Assembly (NCBI RefSeq): GCF_014873145.1
Contig: NZ_JADBEK010000001.1
Span: 11,532,001-11,596,000 of the forward strand
Direction: 5' to 3'
DNA length: 64,000 bases
Source of the DNA: Nonomuraea angiospora
GTDB taxonomy: Bacteria; Actinomycetota; Actinomycetes; Streptosporangiales; Streptosporangiaceae
Shown: positions 51,195 through 59,882 of the stretch, in pieces
How the letters are laid out: the number at the start of each line of letters is the position of its first letter
Position numbering within the stretch: position 1 is the stretch's first letter
Program-made: the position numbers and the translations under genes
Notes under the pieces: model-generated
What the model was told of the DNA's origin: nothing
Databases searched by the model: none
Seen by the model: the letters and a program-made list of their open reading frames with translations, nothing else

Positions 51195-51410
51195 GCCGGT
51201 GACCAGCAGGCCGCCTCTCCTCCCGGCGATCGGCGGCTTCTCAAGCCGAGGGCCGGGTCCCGGTCATCCGACCGATGCGCGCGGGGCGTGGCGGCGCGTG
51301 GGTCGGGCGATCGTCGGCGGCTCGCGCGGCCTGAGAACACGCCAGCCAGTTGCTGAACGCACCCGTCGGCGCCGAGCCGGGTGCGCCTTCGCCTCGGACG
51401 GCAGCAGTTC

Positions 51411-51655
51411 GGTGGCCGAGGTCTCGGGCGCTGGCGGTAGGTGCGGTCGAGGTCTTGGGCGCTGGCCGTGAGCCTGGCCGGGGGTCTTGGGCGCTGACTG
51501 TGGGTCCGGTCGAGGTCTTGGGCGCTGACCGTGAGCCTGGCCGGGGGGCTCGAGCGCCGACCGTCGGCCTGGCCGGGGGCTCGAGCGCCGACCGTGGGCC
51601 TGGCCGAGGGGCTCGGGCGCTGACCGTGGGTGCGGTCGAGGTCTCGGGTGTGCTT
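51411..51655. repeat. Minisatellite of about seven 36-bp units
   Basis: Degenerate copies of a unit like GCCTGGCCGGGGGCTCGAGC plus GCCGACCGTGGGT or GGTCGAGGTCTTGGGCGCTG variants fill this interval. It follows the repeat-encoded tail of the MFS gene. Both strands stay open in some frames because the unit is a multiple of three and GC-rich. I see no start signal or domain, so I treat the 624 bases between 51194 and 51819 as non-coding except for the promoter at the right end. Confidence 0.75.
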
Positions 51656-51748
51656 CCTGCTGGCCGCCGCAGCGGTGAGGGCAGCCGTCGATAGCTGGGC
51701 GAGGGGGCGTTGGGGAGAGTTAACCCAGGGTTTACGAAACGGGACCGT

Positions 51749-51801
51749 TGCGTATCGGAATAGCTTGCGATACGGTGTCGTTGCGAAACTCGTACGTATC
51801 G
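51749..51801 (+). promoter_or_regulatory. Promoter and likely TetR operator of the DHA2 transporter
   Basis: TTGCGT (51749-51754) and TACGGT (51771-51776), 16 bp apart, form a promoter. The inverted repeat CGTATCG (51751-51757) / CGATACG (51768-51774) covers it, and a third half-site CGTATCG lies at 51795-51801. A TetR gene follows the transporter, so autoregulated repression is likely. Confidence 0.55.
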
Positions 51802-51818
51802 AAATTGGGGGGCTCTTC

Positions 51819-53384
51819 GTGAGAGACGAAGTAGTGGATCCGAACGCGGGCCATCCGCGCCGCTGGGGGATCCTTGGCGTTCTGGTGTTCAGCCTGCTGG
51901 CCGTCGTGCTGGACAACACCATCCTCAACGTGGCGATGAAGACCATCGCCGACAAGACGGTCGGTTTGGGGGCGACGCAGAGCGAGCTGGAGTGGGCGAT
52001 CAACTCCTACACGCTGGTGTTCGCCGGGTTGCTGTTCACGTTCGGGGTGATCGGCGACCGGACGGGGCGCAAGCGGATGTTGTTCATCGGCATGGCGCTG
52101 TTCGGACTGGCCTCGCTCGCCAGCGCCTACTCGCAGGATCCGACGCAGTTGATCTTTGCGAGGGCGGCGATGGGCATCGGCGGGGCGGCGATCATGCCGG
52201 CCACGCTGGCGATCATCTCCAACGTCTTCCCGCCCGGTGAGCGGGGCAAGGCGATCGGCGTGTGGGCCGGGGGTGTGGGGCTCGCGGTGGCGATCGGGCC
52301 GATCACGGGCGGCCTGCTGATCCAGCACTACTGGTGGGGCTCGGTCTTCCTGATCAACGTGCCGATCGTGATCATCGCCATGATCCTCATCGCGACTCTC
52401 GTACCGGAGTCGCGTGACCCGAAGCCGTCCAGGCTGGACCCGGTCGGTGTGCTGCTGTCGATCATCGGGTTGGTGGCCGTGGTGTACGGCATCATCCGCG
52501 GCGGCGGCCTCGGCACCGTTCTCAGCGCGGAGGTCCTGGTGCCGACGCTGTTCGGGCTGGTGGTGCTGGGTGTGTTCGTGTGGTGGGAGCGGCGTATCGA
52601 CCACCCGATCTTCGACGTCCGCAACTTCGGCAACGTCCGCTTCAGCTCGGCCATCGGCATGATGGGCATCGTCTTCTTCGCGATGATGGGCGGGATGTTC
52701 TTCCTGACCTTCTACCTGCAGACCGTGCTGGGCTTCTCGCCGGTGCAGGCGGGGGCGCTGATGATCCCGTTCGCCGCCGCGCAGCTCATCTTCGCGCCGC
52801 TCAGCCAGCGGGTGAACGAGCGGTTCGGCGCCAAGCTGTCGGCCACCGTGAGCATGGTCGTGGTCACGGCCGCCCTGGCCAGCTACGCGCTCATGGACCA
52901 GGACACGCCGATCGTGCTCATCGAGGTCATCTTCTTCGTCCAGGGCGCCGCGATGGCGAACATCATGCCGCCCGCGACCACCGCCATCATGGAGTCGCTG
53001 CCCAGGGAGAAGGCCGGCGTCGGCTCGGCCATGAGCAACACCGTCCGCCAGGTCGCCGGCGCGCTCGGCGTGGCCGTGCTCGGCTCGGTGCTGTCGTCCA
53101 ACTACCGCGGCGAGATCACGCCCTCGCTGGCCGGCCTGCCCGCCGACGTCCAGCACACCGCGGGCGAGTCGATCGTGCAGACGATGGGCGTCGCCCAGTC
53201 GCTCGGCGAGAAGGGCCAGGCGCTGATCAAGCCCGCGTTCGCCGCGTTCGTCGACGGCATGCACGTCACGGCGCTGGTGTCGGCGGTGATCGCGCTGGTC
53301 GGTGTCGCGGTGGTGGCAAGGTGGATGCCCGGCAAGACGCGCCCAATCACGCAGGCGGAACAGAAAGAACCAGCTGTAGTGTGA
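51819..53384 (+). CDS. DHA2-family (EmrB/QacA) multidrug efflux MFS transporter
   Basis: 521 residues, 14 membrane helices. LDNTILNVAMKTIAD carries the DHA2 motif D1 residues (Asp, Asn), GVIGDRTGRKRMLFIG is motif A, and FARAAMGIGGAAIMPATLAI and GGVGLAVAIGPITGGLLIQHY give motifs B and C, the antiporter signature. It should export drugs or cationic compounds in exchange for protons. The GTG start at 51819 follows GGGGGG by 7 nt. The TetR gene begins 7 nt after the stop. Confidence 0.92.
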   Translation: MRDEVVDPNAGHPRRWGILGVLVFSLLAVVLDNTILNVAMKTIADKTVGLGATQSELEWAINSYTLVFAGLLFTFGVIGDRTGRKRMLFIGMALFGLASLASAYSQDPTQLIFARAAMGIGGAAIMPATLAIISNVFPPGERGKAIGVWAGGVGLAVAIGPITGGLLIQHYWWGSVFLINVPIVIIAMILIATLVPESRDPKPSRLDPVGVLLSIIGLVAVVYGIIRGGGLGTVLSAEVLVPTLFGLVVLGVFVWWERRIDHPIFDVRNFGNVRFSSAIGMMGIVFFAMMGGMFFLTFYLQTVLGFSPVQAGALMIPFAAAQLIFAPLSQRVNERFGAKLSATVSMVVVTAALASYALMDQDTPIVLIEVIFFVQGAAMANIMPPATTAIMESLPREKAGVGSAMSNTVRQVAGALGVAVLGSVLSSNYRGEITPSLAGLPADVQHTAGESIVQTMGVAQSLGEKGQALIKPAFAAFVDGMHVTALVSAVIALVGVAVVARWMPGKTRPITQAEQKEPAVV

Positions 53385-53391
53385 GGCAGCG

Positions 53392-53994
53392 ATGACGATC
53401 CAGGAATCAGGGACTGCCCGTCCGGCGGGGCGTCCGCGCAGCGAGAAGGCCGAGAAGGCGATCATCGAGGCCACCCTCGATCTGATCGGCGAGGGCATGG
53501 GCGTCTCCGATCTGTCCATCGAGGCCATCGCGTCGAGGGCGGGTGTCGGCAAGACGACGATCTATCGGCGCTGGTCCAACAAGGAGGACCTGGTCGTCGA
53601 CGCCCTCGCCACGCTCAAGGCCCCGGTGCCGTCGCTCACCGGCACGTCGGTGCGCGACGACCTGATCTCCCTGCTCGACGCGATGCGCAGCGAGTCGGGC
53701 GTGGCCCGCAACCGCTGCGTGATGAAGATCGCCATGAGTGAGGCCGATCGCTATCCGCAGCTGATGGACCGGTTCGTCAAGCGGGCCATCGAGCCCCGGA
53801 GGCAGGCGATGCGCTCGGTGATCGAGCGCGGCATCGCCAACGGCGAGCTCCGCGCCGACCTGGACGTCTCCATGGGCATGGCCGTCCTCACCGGCACCAT
53901 GCTCTGGTTCACCAAGTGGGGTCCGGCCGGTGACCTCGCGCCGGATCTCGCCGAACGCGTGGTGGACGTGGCTCTGGCGGGAATGGCCCCCTGA
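53392..53994 (+). CDS. TetR-family transcriptional repressor
   Basis: 200 residues. The N-terminal helix-turn-helix (AIIEATLDLIGEGMGVSDLS, IASRAGVGKTTIYRRWSNKE) is standard, and the ligand domain ends with the common TetR_C motif (MAVLTGTMLWFTKWGP). It is in the same transcript as the efflux gene and likely represses it through the CGTATCG/CGATACG site at 51751-51774, releasing it when an exported compound binds. A 12-bp terminator follows at 54098. Confidence 0.92.
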   Translation: MTIQESGTARPAGRPRSEKAEKAIIEATLDLIGEGMGVSDLSIEAIASRAGVGKTTIYRRWSNKEDLVVDALATLKAPVPSLTGTSVRDDLISLLDAMRSESGVARNRCVMKIAMSEADRYPQLMDRFVKRAIEPRRQAMRSVIERGIANGELRADLDVSMGMAVLTGTMLWFTKWGPAGDLAPDLAERVVDVALAGMAP

Positions 53995-54097
53995 CGGCGG
54001 ACGACGGCCACCTGTGCAGGTCCCGGGCTTGTGCTGTGCCCTCCGGATGTTGGCGTGAGTGCCGTTGCGGAGGTACGGGGGCCCGGGGGTGATGACT

Positions 54098-54132
54098 CCC
54101 GGCGGGGGCGTGTCAGCGCCGCCCCCGCCGGG
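54098..54132 (+). terminator. Strong terminator hairpin after the TetR gene
   Basis: CCCGGCGGGGGC (54098-54109) and GCCCCCGCCGGG (54121-54132) pair perfectly around an 11-nt loop and are followed by CCTTGTCT. It separates the efflux operon from the envelope trio. Confidence 0.75.
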
Positions 54133-54171
54133 CCTTGTCTCGGGCGGGGTTTGCGGCAAGGGGGGCTGATC

Positions 54172-54209
54172 GTTCTGGCCTAGGCAGAACGTGAGCATTG
54201 TTCTAATCT
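54172..54209 (+). promoter_or_regulatory. Promoter of the beta-helix operon with GTTCTG-N7-CAGAAC dyad
   Basis: TAATCT (54204-54209) ends 7 nt before the ATG at 54217, so the transcript should be leaderless. The inverted repeat GTTCTG (54172-54177) / CAGAAC (54185-54190) lies at the -35 region and a further GTTCT half-site sits at 54200, which suggests a bound regulator. Confidence 0.5.
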
Positions 54210-54216
54210 CGCGGCC

Positions 54217-56394
54217 ATGCCCCCCATACGAAAAATCGCGACAATCGTCGTGCTCGCGTCAGGTCTGCTGTTATCCGGCGGCACCGCTTTCGCCCATGAG
54301 GAGCGTCCGGTGACGCTGCCTGATGGTACGGGGACGGTGCCGGTGTTGCGGTCCGGGGAGCCGGATCTGCTGGTGTGCAAGACGGATAAAGCCGACTTTG
54401 AGCGTCGAATCGCGAAATTTCCGGAGGAGCTCAAAGCCCGCAACCTCGACCTTTTCACGAAATGTCAGCAAAAAGGGGTTAGGCACCTCCAGGAAGCCGT
54501 CGACCGGGTCGACCGCCCCGGAATGACGATCGCCATTCTCCCCGGGCTCTACCGCGAAGAACCCAGCCGCCCCGCCCCCACCGGCGCCTGCGCCCGGCTC
54601 CCCGCCCGCTGGTCCACGTGGGGCTACCAGATCCTCTCCTTCGACCAGCAGCGGCAGTGCCCCCACAACCAGAACCTCGTCGCCATCCTCGGCAAGAAGG
54701 ACCTGCAGATCGAGGGCACCGGAGCCAGCCCGCTCGACGTCGTGATCGACGCGGAGTACCGCAAGCTCAACGCCGTCCGCGCCGACCGTACCGACGGCGT
54801 CTACTTCCGGAACTTCACCGCCCAGCGCACCACGTTCAACTCCCTGTACGTGCTCGAAACCGACGGTTTCGTCATCGACCGCGTCCTCACCCGCTGGAAC
54901 GACGAGTACGGCTTCCTCACCTTCGCCAGCGACCACGGCCTCTACACCGACTGCGAGGCGTACGGGAACGGCGACGGCGGCCTCTACCCGGGCAGCGCCT
55001 CCAACCTCAACGACGGCCGCGGCCACGACGTCCCCAGGTACGCCATCGAGATCCGCCGCTGCAAGAGCCACGACAACGCGCTCGGCTACTCGGGCACCGC
55101 GGGCGACTCGATGTGGGTGCACGACAACGAGTTCTACGACAACATGGTCGGCGCCACCATGGACAGCCTCTGGCCCTCGCACCCCGGACTGCCGCAGAAC
55201 CACGCCAAGTTCGAGAACAACCGGATCTACGACAACAACCGCGACTACTACCGCTACACCCGCGACGGCACCTGCGCCAAACCCCCGGCCGAACGCGGCT
55301 ACGAGCGGGGCGTGGTGTGCTCGCAGGTGGGCGTGCCCCCGGGGACGGGCATCCTGGTCGCGGGCGGCAACTACAACGTCTTCAGGAACAACCACGTCTG
55401 GGGCCACCGGCGGGCGGCCTTCCACCTGTTCGGGGTGCCCGCGTTCATCAGGGGCGAGAACGACCTGGCCAAGCAGGCCGACACCTCCGACTACAACCGC
55501 TACGAGGGCAACGTGTTCGGCGTCAGCCCGACGGGTGAGCGGCGGCCGAACGGCCTGGACGTGTGGTGGGACGGGCAGGGCACCGGCAACTGCTGGCAGA
55601 GGGACACGGGAACGTCGTCGCCCGCCGTCCTGCCGGTCTGCGCCGCCGCGGCGCCCGCGCTGTCGGGCGGCGCGAACCGCCTGCTGGCCGAGCCCGTGAA
55701 GCTGGTCAAGCTGTACCTGTGTGCGGACTTCAGCGCCTCGCAGGCCCGGCTGCCGGCCGGGTGCGACTGGTTCGGCGCGTCGGGGCTCGGCAAGGTGGAA
55801 ACGCAGCTCGCCCTCGGCGGCTCGGCGGTGCTCGGGCTGCTGCTGGGGCTGTTCTGGTGGCGTTCGCGGCGGGGCGCGCGCCGGCACGGTGGCGACGTCC
55901 TGTCGGGGAGCGCACGCCGGCACGGTGGCGACGTCCTGTCGGGGAGCGCACGCCGGCACGGTGGCGACGGCCAGTCGAGGAACGGCGTGGCGCCCGCGGT
56001 GACGGCGATCGTCCGGCGCCGGCACCGGCTGATCGTGGCCGGGAGCGTCGCCGGGGCCGCCGGGCTCGTGCTCGACGTGGTGGCGGCGGCCGTGGACAGC
56101 ACGTCGCAGGCCGGGGTCGCGCTGCTGCTCATGGGGGCGTGGTGGCTCTGCCTGGGCGCGGCCTTGCGGGGCAGGCGGCCGGCGTTCGGCTGGCTCACGA
56201 TCGTGGTGGGGCTGCTGGCCTGCGCCGACGCCTTCGACCGGCTGGTGTACCTGATCCCCGTCGTCCCGCTGGGGCCGGGGTGGATCCGGGGGCTGCTGAC
56301 CGGGCTCTGGGTGCTCTGCGCGGTCGTGGTGCTGGCGCCGCGGCGCGGGGGCACCGTACGGGAGACACCCGCCGAGGCCGGGGTGAGCGCGTGA
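54217..56394 (+). CDS. Secreted right-handed beta-helix protein with C-terminal membrane domain
   Basis: 725 residues. A signal peptide (IATIVVLASGLLLSGGTAFA) is followed by a Cys-containing region and a parallel beta-helix of the NosD/pectate-lyase type (residues about 95-470; repeats such as GVYFRNFTAQRTTFNSLYVL, DGFVIDRVLTRWNDEYGF and NRIYDNNRDYY). Four to five membrane segments form the last 170 residues. Between helix and membrane part, three 12-residue repeats ARRHGGDVLSGS face the cytoplasm after the first membrane segment. The function is unknown. The stop overlaps the lipoprotein gene start (GTGA). Confidence 0.75.
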   Translation: MPPIRKIATIVVLASGLLLSGGTAFAHEERPVTLPDGTGTVPVLRSGEPDLLVCKTDKADFERRIAKFPEELKARNLDLFTKCQQKGVRHLQEAVDRVDRPGMTIAILPGLYREEPSRPAPTGACARLPARWSTWGYQILSFDQQRQCPHNQNLVAILGKKDLQIEGTGASPLDVVIDAEYRKLNAVRADRTDGVYFRNFTAQRTTFNSLYVLETDGFVIDRVLTRWNDEYGFLTFASDHGLYTDCEAYGNGDGGLYPGSASNLNDGRGHDVPRYAIEIRRCKSHDNALGYSGTAGDSMWVHDNEFYDNMVGATMDSLWPSHPGLPQNHAKFENNRIYDNNRDYYRYTRDGTCAKPPAERGYERGVVCSQVGVPPGTGILVAGGNYNVFRNNHVWGHRRAAFHLFGVPAFIRGENDLAKQADTSDYNRYEGNVFGVSPTGERRPNGLDVWWDGQGTGNCWQRDTGTSSPAVLPVCAAAAPALSGGANRLLAEPVKLVKLYLCADFSASQARLPAGCDWFGASGLGKVETQLALGGSAVLGLLLGLFWWRSRRGARRHGGDVLSGSARRHGGDVLSGSARRHGGDGQSRNGVAPAVTAIVRRRHRLIVAGSVAGAAGLVLDVVAAAVDSTSQAGVALLLMGAWWLCLGAALRGRRPAFGWLTIVVGLLACADAFDRLVYLIPVVPLGPGWIRGLLTGLWVLCAVVVLAPRRGGTVRETPAEAGVSA
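55876..55983 (+). repeat. Three 36-bp repeats within the beta-helix gene
   Basis: Units begin at 55876, 55912 and 55948. The first two are identical except for one base, and the third diverges at its end. They are in frame and encode ARRHGGDVLSGS. Copy number could vary without breaking the frame. Confidence 0.88.
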
Positions 56395-56792
56395 GCCGGA
56401 CCGTCCGCATGGCCGGATACGTGGCCGGGTGCGTGCTGGCGTCCTGGCTCGTCACGGCGTGCGGGCCGCTGGCGGAGACCCACCACAATCCGGGCAACAG
56501 CCACGAGGTGGCCACGGCGCCGCCGAGCGGGCAGGCGGACGCCGTGATCACCGTCGCCCGCGGCCAGGTGAGCCCGCCGCCGGGCTGGCTGGAGGTGGCC
56601 AAGGGACGGCAGGTCAGCATCACGGTGACCAGCGACGTCGCCGACGAGCTGCACGTTCACGGCTATGACATCGAGGCCGAGCTGCGGCCGGGGGTGCCCG
56701 CGACCGTGCGCTTCACGGCCGGCCTGACCGGGGTGTTCGAGGTGGAGACCCACAGGAGCAAGCTGGTCCTCACCCAACTGGCGGTCCGGTGA
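56391..56792 (+). CDS. Cupredoxin-like lipoprotein
   Basis: 133 residues. The signal ends in the lipobox VTAC, so Cys would be lipidated and the protein held on the outer face of the membrane. The mature part has the cupredoxin-like pattern VSITVTSDVADELHVHGYD and FTAGLTGVFEVETHRSKLVL, close to EfeO-type cupredoxin domains. Possible ligands are His in HVHGYD and in ETHR; the Cys of a blue-copper site is missing, so any metal site would differ. GTG overlaps the previous stop and its own stop overlaps the next GTG, giving a coupled three-gene unit. Confidence 0.8.
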   Translation: MSRTVRMAGYVAGCVLASWLVTACGPLAETHHNPGNSHEVATAPPSGQADAVITVARGQVSPPPGWLEVAKGRQVSITVTSDVADELHVHGYDIEAELRPGVPATVRFTAGLTGVFEVETHRSKLVLTQLAVR

Positions 56793-58006
56793 CGGCGGGG
56801 GTCCTCGCGCACGGCATCGGTACGCGCGGCGACCTGCCGATCCCGCTCTTCTACGCCTACGCGGGCGCTTTCGCGGCGCTCGTCGTCTCGTTCCTGGCGC
56901 TCGGGCTGCTCTGGGCCGACTCCCGCTTCCGCGGCGACCGGGCGGGCCTGGCGATCCCGTTGCGCCTGCCCGGCCGCCCGGCGCGCGTGCTGACCCTCGT
57001 CCTCGCCGTCTACACGATCGGCTGGCTCGTGGCGGGTCCCGCGGACGGGAACGCGGGGCCGTACCTGGTGTATGTGCTCTTCTGGGTGGGCCTGGTCCCG
57101 GCGTCGCTGCTGTTCGGCCCGGTGTGGCGGGCGCTGAGCCCGTTCCGGCTGCTGCCCGACCGGCCCCGGCGCCCGCTCCCGCGCGGGCTCGGCTACTGGC
57201 CCGCCGCCGCGGGCCTGCTCGCGTTCACCTGGACGGAGCTGGTCGCGCCCGAGCCCGCGGCACCGTTCACGCTGCTGACCTTCTGCGCCCTGTACGCGCT
57301 CGCCCAGCTCGCGGGCACCCTCGTGTACGGCCACGCCTGGCTGGAACGCGGCGACCCGTTCGAGGTGTACTCGACCCTGATCGGCCACCTGTCGCCCCTC
57401 GGCAGAAGGGCGAACGGCGACCGCGTCCTGCGCAGCCCCTTCGACGGCCTCGACGCCATCCAGCCCGCCCCCGGCCTGGTCGCCACCGTCTGCGTCCTGC
57501 TCGGCGGCACCGCGTACGACGGCTTCTCCAGCACCCCCGCCTGGGTGAACGCCCTCCAGTCAGGCCCGCTCGGCCGCACCGGGCTGGGCACGTTCGGCCT
57601 GCTGGCCGCCGTCGCGGGGGTGGCCCTCCTGTACGCCGCCTGCCTCGGCGCGGCCGGGCTGATCGGCGGCACCAGGGGACTGACCGCCCGATTCGCCCAC
57701 TCGCTGGTGCCGATCGCCGCCGGTTATCTCATCGCCCACTACTTCTCCCTCCTGGTCATCGAGGGCAGGCACGGCATCCTCCTGGCGCTCGGCATGGCCG
57801 CCCAGCCCGACCCGAACGCCGTCGAACCCGCCACGATCGCCGTCGTCCAGGTGCTGGCCATCGTGATCGGCCACGTGGTGGGGGTGGTGGCCGCCCACGA
57901 CCGCTCGGTCCGCCTCCTGCCGCCTGGCCGCGCGGTCGCGGGGCAGATCCCGCTGTTCGTCCTCATGGTCTGCTACACGATCGGCGGCCTGACGCTGCTG
58001 CTGTGA
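56789..58006 (+). CDS. Polytopic membrane protein of unknown function
   Basis: 405 residues with 9-10 hydrophobic segments. Landmarks are FYAYAGAFAALVVSFLALGLLW, LLFGPVWRALSPFRLL, RGDPFEVYSTLIGHLSPLGR and HYFSLLVIEGRHGILLALG. Similar proteins are sometimes labelled fenitrothion hydrolase in actinobacterial genomes; nothing in this sequence supports that activity, so I leave it unnamed. As third gene of the beta-helix/cupredoxin unit (GTGA overlap), it may carry or assemble these surface proteins or move a metal. Confidence 0.75.
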   Translation: MTAGVLAHGIGTRGDLPIPLFYAYAGAFAALVVSFLALGLLWADSRFRGDRAGLAIPLRLPGRPARVLTLVLAVYTIGWLVAGPADGNAGPYLVYVLFWVGLVPASLLFGPVWRALSPFRLLPDRPRRPLPRGLGYWPAAAGLLAFTWTELVAPEPAAPFTLLTFCALYALAQLAGTLVYGHAWLERGDPFEVYSTLIGHLSPLGRRANGDRVLRSPFDGLDAIQPAPGLVATVCVLLGGTAYDGFSSTPAWVNALQSGPLGRTGLGTFGLLAAVAGVALLYAACLGAAGLIGGTRGLTARFAHSLVPIAAGYLIAHYFSLLVIEGRHGILLALGMAAQPDPNAVEPATIAVVQVLAIVIGHVVGVVAAHDRSVRLLPPGRAVAGQIPLFVLMVCYTIGGLTLLL

Positions 58007-58101
58007 GCGGAACGGGCACGACTTCCGGCGGCGATCCGGGGCCTCGGGGTTCGGCCTCTGGTCGGTCGCCGGGCGAAAGGCCCTCTTCTGGCGTCGAAGG
58101 C

Positions 58102-58771
58102 ATGATCGAGGTACGGGAGCTCACCAAGCGGTACGGCGGCGTCACCGCCGTACGCGAACTGTCCTTCACGGTACGGCGACCGTCAACGGCCGGCCCTACG
58201 CCGAACACCCCGATCCGCTCCGGCAGGTCGGGGCGCTGATGGAGGTCACGCCGGCGCACGGGGCCGCACGGCGTACCAGCACCTGCTGGCGCTGGCCCGC
58301 ACGCACGGGATCGCGTCCGCCCGGGTGGTCGAGGTGCTGGTCCGCTGCGCGCGCGCCGCGGAGCTGCGGGATCTGCTGGTACGGCACGGGGCCTCGGTGA
58401 CCAGTGCCGAGGCGGGCGTGCTCGTGCTCGGGCCGGCTGCCGGGGCGGCGGTGTCGCTGGCCTGGGTCGCGGTGGCCCTGGCGGGCGCGGCCGTGCTGCT
58501 GCGCCGACTTCGCGCCCTCGCCCAGCGCTGGCCGCGGGTGGTGGACGCCTGTCTGGCCGGGTTCGTCGCGGCGGTGAGCGTGCCGGTGACGATGGGTGGC
58601 GGCGGCGCCCCCGGCGTGCTGGAGCCGGGCATCGGCGTCACGGGGGCCGGTTGGGTGTGGTTCGCCGCCGTTCACGTGCCGCTGGTGTGGCGGCGCAGGG
58701 GCCCCGTCGTGGTGTTCTGGGCGGTCATCTCTCCTCAATCGTGGCAGAGCGCGGCGATCCGGGCGCGGTAG
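58102..58771 (+). pseudogene. Relic of an ABC-exporter ATPase joined to a sensor-kinase membrane domain
   Basis: The ATG at 58102 starts MIEVRELTKRYGGVTAVREL, the N-terminus of a drug-exporter ATPase, but Walker A and its surroundings are missing: at about 58178 the sequence jumps, out of frame, to TVNGRPYAEHPDPLRQVGAL. A one-base change near 58265 shifts frame again (YQHLLALARTHGIASARVVEVL). A second deletion joins this to RCARAAELRDLLVRHGASVT, the C-terminal ATPase domain, and then to hydrophobic segments ending [14 protein letters not shown], which resemble the membrane part of a DesK-like kinase. No functional motif survives. Confidence 0.75.
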
Positions 58772-58799
58772 CTTGGGCGCACCGGGAGGGGGACAGGCG

Positions 58800-59819
58800 A
58801 TGGCGGGCGACGCGACGGCGGGTGAGGTGACGGCGGGCGAGGTGACGGCGGCGGAGCTGCTGGTCGCGGCGCGGGGTGGGGACGACGTGGCGTTCGGGCG
58901 GCTGGTCGGGCCGCTGCGGGACGAGCTGCGGGCCCACTGTTACCGGATGCTGGGCTCCGTCCACGACGCCGAGGACGCCGTGCAGGACACGCTGGACCGG
59001 GCGTGGCGGAACCTGGCGCGGTTGGAGGACCGCGGGTCGATCAGACCGTGGCTGTACAGGATCGCGACGAACAGGGCGCTCACGCTCATCGAACGCCGGA
59101 GCCGCCGCGAGCTGCCCGCCGACCTCGACCCGGCCGGTGGCGAGGTGGCGTGGCTGGAGCCGTACCCGGACAGTCTGATGGCCTGGACGGCGGGACTCGG
59201 GCCCGAGGCGCGGGCAGTGGCGAGGGAGAGCGTGGAACTGGCGTTCGTGGCGGCGCTGCAGCACCTGTCGGCCGTGCAGCGGGCCGTGCTGCTGCTGCGC
59301 GACGTCCTCGGGTACGCCGCCCGCGAGGTCGCCGACCTGCTGGACACCACGGTCGCGGCGGTCAACAGCGCCCTCCAGCGGGCCAGGAAGAACCTCGCCG
59401 AGGTGCTTCCCCCGACCACCCAGCGGCAGACCCTCGGCGAGCTGGGCGAGGCGGGGAGCCGGGAGCTGGCCCGCAGGTACGCGGCCGCCTGGGAGGCCGG
59501 GGACGTGGACGCCATCGTGGCCATGCTGGCCGAGGACGCGAAGTACTCGATGCCGCCGCTGGCGGCCTGGTTCGAGGGGCGCGAGGGCATCCGGGGGTTC
59601 CTGCTCGGCGGGCCGCTCAAGGAGCGCTGGCGGATGCTGCCCGCGCGGGCCAACGGGCAGGTGGCGTTCGGCACGTACATGTGGGACGAGAAGCGGGCGG
59701 CCTTCCTCCCGGCGGGGCTGGACCTGCTGGTGGTGCGGGGCGATGGTCAGGTGGCGGAGGTGGTGTCGTTCCTGGAGGCCGATTTCGCCGGTTTCGGTCT
59801 TCCCGAGGAAGTGCGATGA
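58800..59819 (+). CDS. ECF sigma factor with C-terminal SnoaL-like domain (TIGR02960/SigX5-like)
   Basis: 339 residues. Region 2 reads [21 protein letters not shown] and ends [11 protein letters not shown]; region 4 is [24 protein letters not shown] then [17 protein letters not shown] SnoaL/NTF2-like domain follows from about residue 215 ([44 protein letters not shown]), which in related ECF groups controls sigma activity in place of an anti-sigma factor. The ATG at 58800 follows GGGAGGGGG. No anti-sigma gene is adjacent. The SnoaL protein gene downstream may be a target or partner. Confidence 0.9.
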   Translation: MAGDATAGEVTAGEVTAAELLVAARGGDDVAFGRLVGPLRDELRAHCYRMLGSVHDAEDAVQDTLDRAWRNLARLEDRGSIRPWLYRIATNRALTLIERRSRRELPADLDPAGGEVAWLEPYPDSLMAWTAGLGPEARAVARESVELAFVAALQHLSAVQRAVLLLRDVLGYAAREVADLLDTTVAAVNSALQRARKNLAEVLPPTTQRQTLGELGEAGSRELARRYAAAWEAGDVDAIVAMLAEDAKYSMPPLAAWFEGREGIRGFLLGGPLKERWRMLPARANGQVAFGTYMWDEKRAAFLPAGLDLLVVRGDGQVAEVVSFLEADFAGFGLPEEVR

Positions 59820-59882
59820 GTTTCGGGATCCGCCCGGGTTGTACGTACGGAACGAAGATGCCGACCCGGAAGGACCCCATCC

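Noticed and set aside
51350..51694. Repeat protein of 114 codons between the two MFS genes
   Set aside because: The frame follows the degenerate 36-bp minisatellite, lacks a ribosome site and has no recognisable domain.
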